Below are positions 20,364-31,420 of a DNA stretch of 64,000 nt, in pieces (position 1 is the stretch's first letter; each line of letters begins with the position of its first letter). The stretch lies in assembly GCF_900102005.1 (NCBI RefSeq), contig NZ_LT627736.1:1922001-1986000 (forward strand). The letters are read 5' to 3'. Made by a program: the position numbers and the translations under genes. This stretch comes from Microbacterium sp. LKL04 (lineage in GTDB: Bacteria > Actinomycetota > Actinomycetes > Actinomycetales > Microbacteriaceae). The notes below the pieces were generated by a model, which did not search any database, was not told the DNA's origin, and saw nothing but the letters and a program-made list of their open reading frames with translations.

Positions 20364-20586
20364 CGTGAGAGTCCCTCCATGACGGCGCCGAGTCCTCGAC
20401 ACCCCGGTCGTTTCTACCAGATTCCCGGGTCGATCTTTTCTCGGCGGTGTGTCTGGGAGGTGTCGAGGCGGATGCACGGGAGTGCCCCGGATCCCTCGAC
20501 GCGGCCGACGTGGATCGATATCGTGAGCGCAACCAGCAGCATCCCGTCGAGTTTCTGACATCACCTCACCCGAAGAGGACGTCACG

Positions 20587-21180
20587 ATGAGCACCTCCGC
20601 AGAAGGCGTTCCCACTCCCGCGCCGCAGTTCACGCCGCCCGATCGCGTCGCTCCCGAGGACGCGTCGCTGCTCTGGCCCGACGCCCACCTGCTGGCGGAA
20701 CCGCCGCCGGGGTACCAGCCGCTCGACATGCCGGCCCCGTGGGAGCCGGAGCCCGTCACGGCAGCGGCACCACCCGTGACACCACCGCAGCCAGCGTCGC
20801 CACCGCCACAGCCGACGCAGCCCTGGAAGTACGCGCCCTACGCCCCGACCGCGTCTCAGCCGGTCGCGCCCGCGGAAACCCCCGCGCACACGCCGCCACC
20901 CGGGTACGTCATCTCGGCTCACTACGAGGAGACGCCGCACCCGACGCGGAGGGCTCCCGCGCATTCGCTGCGCAGCTTCCGCGATCTGCGGACCGGACCC
21001 CTCGAGGGCCGGGAGTTCGCCTCGATGAAGGAGTTCGCGGTGGCCGCGGTCCTCGAGGCGGGCTACCCCGAGGCGGACGTCGCGAGACTGTTCCGATTCG
21101 CGCCATGGCAGTTGAGCGCCTGGGTCGATGAGGCGCGGAGCGCGCGCTTCGGGTCGGGCACGGGCACGGGCCCGGCCTGA
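20587..21180 (+). CDS. proline-rich protein with C-terminal HTH-like segment, function unknown
   Basis: I do not recognise this 197-residue protein. Residues ~1-125 are low-complexity and very rich in proline, with PPGY repeated (EPPPGYQPLD; PPPGYVIS). The last 60 residues look folded: SMKEFAVAAVLEAGYPEAD followed by VARLFRFAPWQLSAWVDEA has the spacing of a helix-turn-helix (AVAAVLEAGYP.ADVARLF.....LSAWV). GAGGA lies 6 nt before the ATG. The stop comes 1 nt before the end of the convergent glmS gene. A DNA-binding or scaffold role is only a guess. Confidence 0.65.
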   Translation: MSTSAEGVPTPAPQFTPPDRVAPEDASLLWPDAHLLAEPPPGYQPLDMPAPWEPEPVTAAAPPVTPPQPASPPPQPTQPWKYAPYAPTASQPVAPAETPAHTPPPGYVISAHYEETPHPTRRAPAHSLRSFRDLRTGPLEGREFASMKEFAVAAVLEAGYPEADVARLFRFAPWQLSAWVDEARSARFGSGTGTGPA

Positions 21181-21181
21181 C

Positions 21182-23032
21182 TCACTCGACGGTGACGGAC
21201 TTCGCGAGGTTGCGCGGCTGATCGACGTCGAGGCCCTTCGCCGTGGCGAGGCCCATCGCGAAGATGTGGAGCGGCACGACCGCCAGCAGCGGCTCGAACA
21301 GCGGACCCGCGAGCGGGATGCGCAGCACCTCGTCGGCGAACGGGAGGACGGCGGCATCCCCCTCCTCGGCGACGGCGATGACACGTGCACCGCGGGCACG
21401 GATCTCCTGGATGTTCGAGACGACCTTCTTGTGCAGCTCGCTCGACGCACGCGGCGACGGGACGATGACGAACACGGCCTGGCCCGGCTCGATGAGCGCG
21501 ATAGGGCCGTGCTTGAGCTCGCCGGCGGCGAAGCCCTCGGCGTGGATGTAGGCGAGCTCCTTGAGCTTGAGGGCGCCCTCGAGGGCGATCGGGTACCCGA
21601 CGTGGCGGCCGAGGAACAGGACAGACTGCGTGTCGCCCATCCAGCGGGCGAACTGCTCGATGTGCTCCTGCTCGGTCTCGAGCACGCGGGCGATCCCGGC
21701 GGGGATGGCCTCGAGCTGGGCCACCGCGTCGTGCGAGGTCTCGGACGAGAGCGAGCCGCGCACGCGACCGATGTGCAGCGCCAGTAGGTACAGCGCCGTG
21801 ATCTGCGCGACGAAGGCCTTCGTCGAGGCGACGGCGACCTCGGGGCCCGCGTGGGTGTAGACGATCGCGTCGGATTCGCGCGGGATCGTCGCCCCCTGCG
21901 TGTTGCAGATCGACAGTGTCTTGGCGCCCTGCTCGCGGGCGTACTTGACGGCCATGAGCGTGTCCATCGTCTCGCCGGACTGCGAGATCGACACGACGAG
22001 GGTGTCGGGGCCGATCACCGGGTCGCGGTACCGGAACTCGTGCGCGAGTTCGACGTCGACGGGGACCCGCGTCCACTGCTCGAACGCGTACTTGCCGACC
22101 ATGCCCGCGTAGGCGGCGGTGCCGCAGGCGATGACGATGACGCGGTGGATGCCGGTGAACAGGTCGTCGAGCCCGTCGAGCTCGGGGATCACGACGGCGC
22201 CGTCCTGGAGGCGGCCGCGCAGCGTGTTGGCGACGGCTTCGGGCTCTTCCGAGACCTCCTTCGCCATGAACGACGACCAGCCGCCCTTCTCGGCGGCCGA
22301 GGCGTCCCAGACCACCTCGAACGGTTCGACCTCGACGGCGCCGCCGGCGAAGTCGGTGACCTCGACGCCCTGCGGCGTGATCGCGACGATCTGGTCCTGC
22401 CCGATCGCGAGCGCGTTGCGGGTGTGCTCGACGAAGGCGGCGACGTCGGAGCCGAGGAAGTTCTCACCCTCGCCCAGGCCGATGACGAGCGGGGAGTTGC
22501 GGCGAGCGCCGACGACGAGGCCGGGCTGGTCCTGGTGCATCGCGAGCAGCGTGAACGCACCCTCGAGGCGGGCGACGACGGCGCGGAAAGCGGCGACGAG
22601 GTCGTGGGATGCCGCGAACTCGCGTCCGAGCAGCACGGCGGCGACCTCGGTGTCGGTCTCGCTCTCGAAGGTGTAGCCCTGCGCGAGCAGCTCGTCCTTC
22701 AGCTCGGCGAAGTTCTCGATGATGCCGTTGTGGATGACGGCGAGCTTGCCGTCGTCGGCGAGGTGGGGGTGCGCGTTGACGTCGGTCGGTCCGCCGTGGG
22801 TCGCCCAGCGGGTGTGACCGATACCGGTGGTGCCGTCGGACATGGGGTGGGCGGCGAGGTCGTCGCGGAGGATCTGGAGCTTGCCGGCGCGCTTGCGCAT
22901 CTCGAGATCGCCGTCGCCGTCGATGACGGCGATACCGGCGGAGTCGTAACCGCGGTACTCAAGGCGGGCGAGGCCCGAGAGGAGGATGGCCTGACTGTCA
23001 CGAGGCCCCACGTATCCGACGATTCCACACAT
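21182..23032 (-). CDS. glmS: glutamine-fructose-6-phosphate aminotransferase (isomerizing)
   Basis: GlmS makes glucosamine-6-phosphate, which GlmM (43959) then converts for UDP-GlcNAc. The 616-residue protein starts MCGIVGYVG, where Cys2 becomes the N-terminal nucleophile; the glutaminase domain holds EYRGYDSAG and HTRWATHG, and two SIS domains carry SQSGETMDT and the ending LAKSVTVE. An in-frame ATG lies 9 nt upstream, but the -10 TAGCAT (23040-23045) 7 nt before this ATG and the need for Cys2 both favour 23032. In many actinobacteria glmS is next to acpS; here five surface genes lie between. Confidence 0.97.
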   Translation of the reverse strand: MCGIVGYVGPRDSQAILLSGLARLEYRGYDSAGIAVIDGDGDLEMRKRAGKLQILRDDLAAHPMSDGTTGIGHTRWATHGGPTDVNAHPHLADDGKLAVIHNGIIENFAELKDELLAQGYTFESETDTEVAAVLLGREFAASHDLVAAFRAVVARLEGAFTLLAMHQDQPGLVVGARRNSPLVIGLGEGENFLGSDVAAFVEHTRNALAIGQDQIVAITPQGVEVTDFAGGAVEVEPFEVVWDASAAEKGGWSSFMAKEVSEEPEAVANTLRGRLQDGAVVIPELDGLDDLFTGIHRVIVIACGTAAYAGMVGKYAFEQWTRVPVDVELAHEFRYRDPVIGPDTLVVSISQSGETMDTLMAVKYAREQGAKTLSICNTQGATIPRESDAIVYTHAGPEVAVASTKAFVAQITALYLLALHIGRVRGSLSSETSHDAVAQLEAIPAGIARVLETEQEHIEQFARWMGDTQSVLFLGRHVGYPIALEGALKLKELAYIHAEGFAAGELKHGPIALIEPGQAVFVIVPSPRASSELHKKVVSNIQEIRARGARVIAVAEEGDAAVLPFADEVLRIPLAGPLFEPLLAVVPLHIFAMGLATAKGLDVDQPRNLAKSVTVE

Positions 23033-23039
23033 GGGCTCC

Positions 23040-23045
23040 ATGCTA
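23040..23045 (-). promoter_or_regulatory. glmS -10 (leaderless)
   Basis: TAGCAT on the minus strand, 7 nt before the MCGI start codon. It decides between two in-frame ATGs. Confidence 0.5.
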
Positions 23046-23188
23046 GGCGCGGCCGGCTGGGACTCCGACGTGGGCCCGACCATCGGGCGCGTCGGCCCGG
23101 CAGGGCCTGGCGAGGCGGCATCCCTTTTGGTACGTATGAGGGGCCGTGTCCCCCGCACGGCCGTGCCCCCACACGACGGAGTCCCCCC

Positions 23189-23698
23189 ATGTCCGCATCC
23201 CCCCTCGCCCGCAGACCCCTCAGTCATCGCCGTTCCGCCCTCGTCCTGACGGCGGCGCTGGCCCTCACCTTCGCCGTCGTGCCTGCGACGGCGGCATCCG
23301 CTGCCGTGTCGACGTCGTGCACCGGCACGACGCAGTCCGCGGTGCAGAAGCGGATCCTCGCCGACGTGAACGCCGCCCGGAAGGCGAACGGCAAGAAGGC
23401 GCTGACGCTGAACTCGGCCATGTCGACGGTCGCGGTGAACTGGTCGGGCAAGCAGGCTGCCGCGAACCGGATGAGCCACAACCCGAGGTACTCCTCGCAG
23501 ATCCCGTCGGGCTGGACGCGTGCCGGCGAGAACGTGGCGTTCGGTTACTCCCCGCAGAAGGTCAACGCCGCGTGGATGACGTCGTCGGGCCACCGGGCGA
23601 ACATCCTCGGCTCGTACAACCGGATCGGGATCGGCGTCGCGTGCTCCTCGAAGGGCCTGCCGTTCTACACGCAGGTGTTCGGCAACTACTCGAGGTGA
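23189..23698 (+). CDS. secreted CAP-domain (SCP-like) protein
   Basis: The 169-residue precursor has a signal peptide (residues ~1-38, ending ATAASA) and one CAP domain: ILADVNAARKANGKKALTL, then MSHNPRY, GENVAFGY, and the CAP motif SGHRANILGSYNRIGIGV. Bacterial CAP proteins are extracellular and often of unknown activity; some bind lipids or act at the cell wall. GGAG lies 7 nt before the ATG. It is divergent from glmS with 156 bp between and is followed at 80 bp by the VanZ-like gene. Confidence 0.85.
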   Translation: MSASPLARRPLSHRRSALVLTAALALTFAVVPATAASAAVSTSCTGTTQSAVQKRILADVNAARKANGKKALTLNSAMSTVAVNWSGKQAAANRMSHNPRYSSQIPSGWTRAGENVAFGYSPQKVNAAWMTSSGHRANILGSYNRIGIGVACSSKGLPFYTQVFGNYSR

Positions 23699-23778
23699 CA
23701 TCCGGCGGAGCGTCGGGCCGGCGGTCGTAGACTCGTCGCTCACACCGCAGCGTCGCGTCAGCCCCTCGAGGAGGACCG

Positions 23779-24269
23779 ATGCCCGACGCCCCGCCGATTC
23801 CCCCGCGACCGATCCCGCCGCAATCGATCCCCCCGCGGCCGCCGCTGCCGGCGACCGTTCCGCCGCCTCGGGTGCGGCGCGCATCCGTCCCCGTCCTCGC
23901 TCTCGCCGGCTATCTGATCGCCCTGGCGCTCATCGCGTTCTGGCCGACGCCGGTCGACGCGGGCGTCGCGCCGCTCATCGACGCGCTGTCGCGCCGGGTG
24001 CCGGCGATCACCGGCCCGCGGGTCGAGTTCGCCGCCAACATCGCGCTGTTCGTGCCGTTCGGGGTGCTCCTGCCGCTGATCCTGCGCCGGGCGCGCGAAC
24101 TGGTGCTGCCGATCGCGCTCGTGGCGACCGTGACGATCGAGTCCGCTCAGGCTCTCGTTCTCGCGGCGCGCGTGCCGAGCGTGCTCGACATCGTCGCCAA
24201 CCTCACCGGCGCAGCCGTCGGCATGCTCGCGCTGGCCGTGTGGCGCCGGGTGCGCCGGTCCGGGCGCCG

Positions 24270-24282
<13 letters not shown>
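23779..24282 (+). CDS. VanZ-like membrane protein
   Basis: The 167-residue protein has a proline-rich N terminus (PPRPIPPQSIPP) and about four membrane helices. FAANIALFVPFGVLLPL and IESAQALVLAARVPSVLDIVANLTGAAVG are the VanZ blocks (N-x-x-x-F-x-P-G and E-x-x-Q...R...D-x-x-x-N-x-x-G). VanZ from enterococci lowers teicoplanin susceptibility; the general function is unknown. GAGGAGGA precedes the ATG. Its last 13 bp overlap the 3' end of the convergent rmlCD gene. Confidence 0.85.
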
Positions 24283-27540
<3,258 letters not shown>

Positions 27541-27621
27541 GGCTCCCCCTGTCATGTCGCGGCCCAGCGTGAAGACAGAGCCTCGGCGATCCTATCGTCC
27601 CGGTGTTATGGGCGATGAAAG

Positions 27622-28569
27622 TCAGAGCTTGCGCAGGCGCACCGTCTCGACGGTGTGGTCGGCGGCCTTGCGGAGTACGAGCTTCGCGCGGTGCCGGGTC
27701 GGCTCGACGTTCTCGAGCAGGTTCGGCAGGTTGATGTCGTTCCAGTACCCCAGCGCCCGTGAGACGGCTTCGTCGTCGGAGATGTCGGCGAAGACCTTGA
27801 AGAACGAGTTCGGGTTCGAGAAGGCGGCTTCGCGGAGCGCGAGGAACCGGTTCACGTACCACTGGGCGATGTGGTCGTGATCGGCGTCGACGTAGATCGA
27901 GAAGTCGAACAGCTCGCTGACGGCGATGTCATGGGGGTTCGGCGCGGACGCGAGGACGTTCAAGCCCTCGACGATGATGACGTCGGGGCGGCGGACCGTG
28001 ACCTGCGCGTCGGGGATGATGTCGTACCGCATGTGCGAGTAGTACGGCGCCCGCACCTCGGGCTCCCCAGACTTCACGGCGACGAGGAACTCGACGAGCG
28101 CGCGGCGGTCATACGACTCGGGGAAGCCCTTGCGGTCCATGATCCCGCGGCGTTCGAGCTCGGCGTTCGGGTAGAGGAAGCCGTCGGTCGTCACGAGTTC
28201 GACGCGCGGCGTACCGGGCCACCGGCTCATCAGCTCGCGCAGCAGACGGGCGACCGTCGACTTGCCGACCGCCACGGACCCCGCGACGGCGACGATGAAC
28301 GGGGTCGTGGCATCCGCTTCGCCGACGAAGTCCGCCGTGTCGGAACCGAGCCGCTTGGTGGCCGAGGCGTAGAGCGAGAGCAGGCGGCTGAGGGGCAGGT
28401 AGACCTCGCGCACCTCGGTGATGTCGAGACGGTCGCCGATGCCGCGCAGCTGGACGACCTCGTTCTCGGTGAGCGGCTGTTCCACGCCGGCCGCCATGCG
28501 GGCCCACTCGGCGCGGGGGATCTCGCGGTACAACGAGTCGATGGTCGTCGGCGTCTCATCGGGGGACAT
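27622..28569 (-). CDS. coaA: pantothenate kinase, type I
   Basis: CoaA phosphorylates pantothenate, the first and regulated step to coenzyme A. The 315 residues show Walker A GSVAVGKSTVAR, DGFLYPNAELERRGIMDRKG, SHMRYDIIPD and EGLNVL, then DADHDHIAQWYVNRFL. A -10 TAGAGT (28577-28582) lies 7 nt before the ATG, with no ribosome binding site, so it is probably leaderless. The housekeeping order glmM-coaA-glmS-acpS is kept here in orientation but the genes are separated by polysaccharide genes. Confidence 0.96.
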   Translation of the reverse strand: MSPDETPTTIDSLYREIPRAEWARMAAGVEQPLTENEVVQLRGIGDRLDITEVREVYLPLSRLLSLYASATKRLGSDTADFVGEADATTPFIVAVAGSVAVGKSTVARLLRELMSRWPGTPRVELVTTDGFLYPNAELERRGIMDRKGFPESYDRRALVEFLVAVKSGEPEVRAPYYSHMRYDIIPDAQVTVRRPDVIIVEGLNVLASAPNPHDIAVSELFDFSIYVDADHDHIAQWYVNRFLALREAAFSNPNSFFKVFADISDDEAVSRALGYWNDINLPNLLENVEPTRHRAKLVLRKAADHTVETVRLRKL

Positions 28570-28576
28570 TGCGGCA

Positions 28577-28582
28577 ACTCTA
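28577..28582 (-). promoter_or_regulatory. coaA -10 (leaderless)
   Basis: TAGAGT on the minus strand, 7 nt before the ATG of coaA. Confidence 0.5.
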
Positions 28583-28702
28583 GTCCGACGCCGACGCCCC
28601 TCACGCGCGGGACGCACGCGCGCGAGAGGCGGCGTGTCCCGTACTCTGAGAACTCGGTGTTCCATCGCGGCTGTTCTGCCGCTCTCGACGGGGGTTTTTC
28701 CG

Positions 28703-30274
28703 ATGCTGCGACGCGTGCTCGCGGTCCTGGCCGCAGTGGTGCTGACGTCATCCCTCGGCGTCGCCTCGACCCCCGACACGGCCGATGCCGCCACGCTCCC
28801 CTGGCTGAGGACGCAGGGGTCGAAGATCGTGGACGCCTCGAGCGGCAAGGCTGTGACCCTCAAGGCCACGTCGTGGTTCGGCATGGAGACCGACACGTGC
28901 GCTCCGCACGGGCTGTGGTCGATCACGCTCGACCAGGGCATGGCGCAGATCGCGGGCATGGGCTTCAACACCGTGCGCCTGCCGTTCTCGAACGAATGCC
29001 TGACGAAGAGGTCGGTCGGCTCCGTCAACACGGCGCTCAACCCGACGCTCGCGAAGGCCTCGGCGCTGTCGGTGATGGATGCCGTGATCGCGAGCGCCCG
29101 CAAGTACAACCTGCGCGTGATCCTCGACCGGCACCGGCCGGGTTCCGACGCCCAGTCCGAGCTCTGGTACACGAAGAAGTACTCGGAGTCCCGGTGGATC
29201 TCGGACTGGAAGATGCTCGCCAAGCGCTACAAGAATCAGCCGACGGTGATCGGCTTCGACCTGCACAACGAGCCGCGCGGCAAGGCGTGCTGGGGCTGCG
29301 GGGTGAGCTCCCGCGACTGGCGCGCCGCAGCGATGCGCGCCGGCAATGCGATCCACACCGTCAACTCGAGGCTGCTCATCATCGTCGAGGGCGTGCAGTA
29401 CGGCGCTGACGGCAAGGGCACGTGGTGGGGCGGCAACCTCACGGGCGTGAAGTCGAAGCCGGTCACCCTGAAGGTGAAGAACCGGGTCGTCTACTCGCCG
29501 CACGAGTACCCGTCGACGGTGTTCGACCAGCCGTGGTTCCGCGACAAGCGCTACCCCGAGAACCTCCGCGCGCTGTGGGACAAGCAGTGGGGCTACATCG
29601 TCACGAAGAACATCGCCCCGGTGTTCGTCGGGGAGTTCGGCACGAAGCTGCAGTCCTCGTCCGACAAGAAGTGGCTGTCGAAGCTCGTCCAGTATCTGAA
29701 GGACCGGCGCATGAGCTGGGCGTACTGGTCGTTCAACCCGAACAGCGGCGACACCGGCGGCCTGCTGAAGGACGATTGGTACACGCGCGAGAAGACCAAG
29801 CTCGCCGCGCTGAAGCCGATCCTGACGCCGAGGAACGTGCGCTATCCCGCCGCCCCGGCTCCGACGCCCGCGCCGCGGCCGTCCCCGCAGCAGCCCGCGC
29901 CCGGCTCGACGCCCGACCCCTCGGTCGGAAAGTCGACGAGCGCGTCCTCGAACGGCGTCTCGGCGACCCTGACCGTGACGAGCTCGTGGCCGTCGAAGTA
30001 TCAGATCGCCCTCGCCCTCACGGCCTCGTCGGGCGTCAAGGTGCGCTCGTGGACGGCGTCGTGGGCATCGCCCGGTGCGACCGCCGTCGACAGCGCGTGG
30101 GGCATGTCGTGCCGCGTCGCGAGTCCCGGCACGGCGAGTGCGCGCATCAGCTGCTCGGGCACGGAGTGGGGGCTCGCGAACCTCACGCAGGGGTCCCGGG
30201 TCGACGTCGGAGCGATCTTCACCGCGCCGAAGGCACCGGCATCCCCTCCCCTGACTCTGTCGGTGACGCGCTGA
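28703..30274 (+). CDS. secreted GH5 endoglucanase with C-terminal CBM2-like domain
   Basis: The 523-residue precursor has a signal peptide (~1-30), a glycoside hydrolase family 5 barrel (~35-380), a Pro/Ala/Ser linker (PAPTPAPRPSPQQ) and a ~100-residue C-terminal domain whose SWTASWASPGATAVDSAWG pattern looks like a family 2 cellulose-binding module. The acid/base is Glu190 in DLHNEPRG and the nucleophile Glu311 in FVGEFGT. It would cleave beta-1,4-glucans outside the cell. Next to polysaccharide genes it may trim a self-made polymer rather than digest plant cellulose, but both fit. It is divergent from coaA and ends 3 bp from the convergent SDR gene. Confidence 0.88.
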   Translation: MLRRVLAVLAAVVLTSSLGVASTPDTADAATLPWLRTQGSKIVDASSGKAVTLKATSWFGMETDTCAPHGLWSITLDQGMAQIAGMGFNTVRLPFSNECLTKRSVGSVNTALNPTLAKASALSVMDAVIASARKYNLRVILDRHRPGSDAQSELWYTKKYSESRWISDWKMLAKRYKNQPTVIGFDLHNEPRGKACWGCGVSSRDWRAAAMRAGNAIHTVNSRLLIIVEGVQYGADGKGTWWGGNLTGVKSKPVTLKVKNRVVYSPHEYPSTVFDQPWFRDKRYPENLRALWDKQWGYIVTKNIAPVFVGEFGTKLQSSSDKKWLSKLVQYLKDRRMSWAYWSFNPNSGDTGGLLKDDWYTREKTKLAALKPILTPRNVRYPAAPAPTPAPRPSPQQPAPGSTPDPSVGKSTSASSNGVSATLTVTSSWPSKYQIALALTASSGVKVRSWTASWASPGATAVDSAWGMSCRVASPGTASARISCSGTEWGLANLTQGSRVDVGAIFTAPKAPASPPLTLSVTR

Positions 30275-30277
30275 CCG

Positions 30278-31171
30278 CTAGGGCGTGACCATCCCGCCGT
30301 TGACGTTGAGGGTCTCGCCCGAGACGTAGCTGGACTCCGCAGACGCGAGGAAGACGAACGCGGGCGCGATCTCGGCGGGCTGCCCGGCCCGCTTGTACTC
30401 GTTCTCCTCGTCGAAGGCCTTCATCTGCTCGTCCGAGACGCCGTCGCTGACCTGCAGCGCCGACCAGACCGGGCCCGGCGCGACGACGTTGACCCGGATG
30501 CCGCGGGGAGCCAACTGCTGTGCGAGACCCTTCGAGAGGTTGTTGACCGCCGCCTTCGTCGCGGCGTAGTCGAGGCGGTCGGGGGCGGGCTTGTACGCCT
30601 CGAGCGAGGCGGTGCTGATGATGGATGCCCCGGCCGGCATGTGGGCGAGCGCGGCCTTCACGATCCAGAAGAACGCGAAGACGTTGGTCTCGAACGTGGT
30701 GCGGAACTGGTCGTCGGAGAGGTTTTCGACGCGCTCGACGGCGACCTGCTTTCCGGCGTTGCTGACGAGGATGTCGATGCCGCCCAGGAACTCCGCCGCC
30801 TCGGCGACGAGGTCGCGGCAGCGCGCGGGGTCGGCGATGTCGGCGGCGATGGCGTGGCCGCGCACACCGGCCTCGGCGATGACCTGCAGGACGTGGTCGG
30901 CATCCTCGCTCTCGTCGGGCAGATGCACGATGACGACGTCGGCTCCCTCGCGCGCGAACGCGATGGCCGCGGCCGCCCCGATGCCCGAGTCGCCGCCCGT
31001 GACGAGCGCCTTGCGTCCGCGCAGGCGATCGGACCCCCGGTACGTGTGCTCGCCCAGGTCGGGGACCGGCGTCATCCGCGCCTGCACGCCGGGCTCGGGC
31101 TGGTGCTGCACGGGCGGCTCGACGCGGGCGTAGCGGGTGACGGGGTTGTCGAACGTGTACTGGTCGGTCAT
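30278..31171 (-). CDS. SDR family oxidoreductase (YhdG/YghA-like)
   Basis: The 297-residue cytosolic dehydrogenase has the long N terminus of the glucose/aldehyde-dehydrogenase-like SDR group (QYTFDNPVTRY...), the NAD(P) loop TGGDSGIGAAAA, VSNAGKQ, the catalytic Ser in IISTASLEAY, YAATKAAVNNLSKGLA (YxxxK), and the ending SSYVSGETLNVNGGM. Substrate unknown. ATG 31171 has TAACGT (31179-31184) 7 nt upstream; an in-frame GTG 9 nt earlier overlaps that -10 and is less likely. It is alone on its transcript. Confidence 0.88.
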   Translation of the reverse strand: MTDQYTFDNPVTRYARVEPPVQHQPEPGVQARMTPVPDLGEHTYRGSDRLRGRKALVTGGDSGIGAAAAIAFAREGADVVIVHLPDESEDADHVLQVIAEAGVRGHAIAADIADPARCRDLVAEAAEFLGGIDILVSNAGKQVAVERVENLSDDQFRTTFETNVFAFFWIVKAALAHMPAGASIISTASLEAYKPAPDRLDYAATKAAVNNLSKGLAQQLAPRGIRVNVVAPGPVWSALQVSDGVSDEQMKAFDEENEYKRAGQPAEIAPAFVFLASAESSYVSGETLNVNGGMVTP

Positions 31172-31178
31172 GCCCGAC

Positions 31179-31184
31179 ACGTTA
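31179..31184 (-). promoter_or_regulatory. SDR gene -10 (leaderless)
   Basis: TAACGT on the minus strand, 7 nt before ATG 31171. Confidence 0.4.
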
Positions 31185-31245
31185 GGTCGGGGCGGGGCAT
31201 CGGTTCACCCCCTTGCGCCCGTCCGGGAGGCGAGGCAGGGCGCGT

Positions 31246-31325
31246 GCCGGATTCGGATGGTGGCGTCGGATTCGGATCGGGAATCGGTATCCCATCGAAA
31301 TCTGAGCTCGATGTCCGAATCCGGC
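31246..31325. repeat. inverted repeat between SDR and hydrolase genes
   Basis: GCCGGATTCGGA (31246-31257) is the exact reverse complement of TCCGAATCCGGC (31314-31325), and CGGATTCGGAT occurs twice in tandem (31248 and 31266). It fills most of the 249-bp intergenic region; I see no gene in it. It may be a remnant of a mobile palindromic unit. Confidence 0.45.
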
Positions 31326-31408
31326 GCCCGGAATCGGGCCGCCGACGCCGGGATGATCGCAGGTGCTCATCCCGGGCGCAAGCGTTCCGACGAGATGATC
31401 CGCGTTCC

Positions 31409-31414
31409 TACAGT
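31409..31414 (+). promoter_or_regulatory. -10 of hydrolase-oxidoreductase operon (leaderless)
   Basis: TACAGT, 6 nt, then GTG 31421. Confidence 0.45.
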
Positions 31415-31420
31415 TGAGCC

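Noticed and set aside
21184..23884. 900-codon minus-strand frame as one giant GlmS
   Set aside because: Homology begins at MCGI (23032). The upstream part covers the plus-strand CAP gene in antisense, and GlmS needs Cys2 next to its start.
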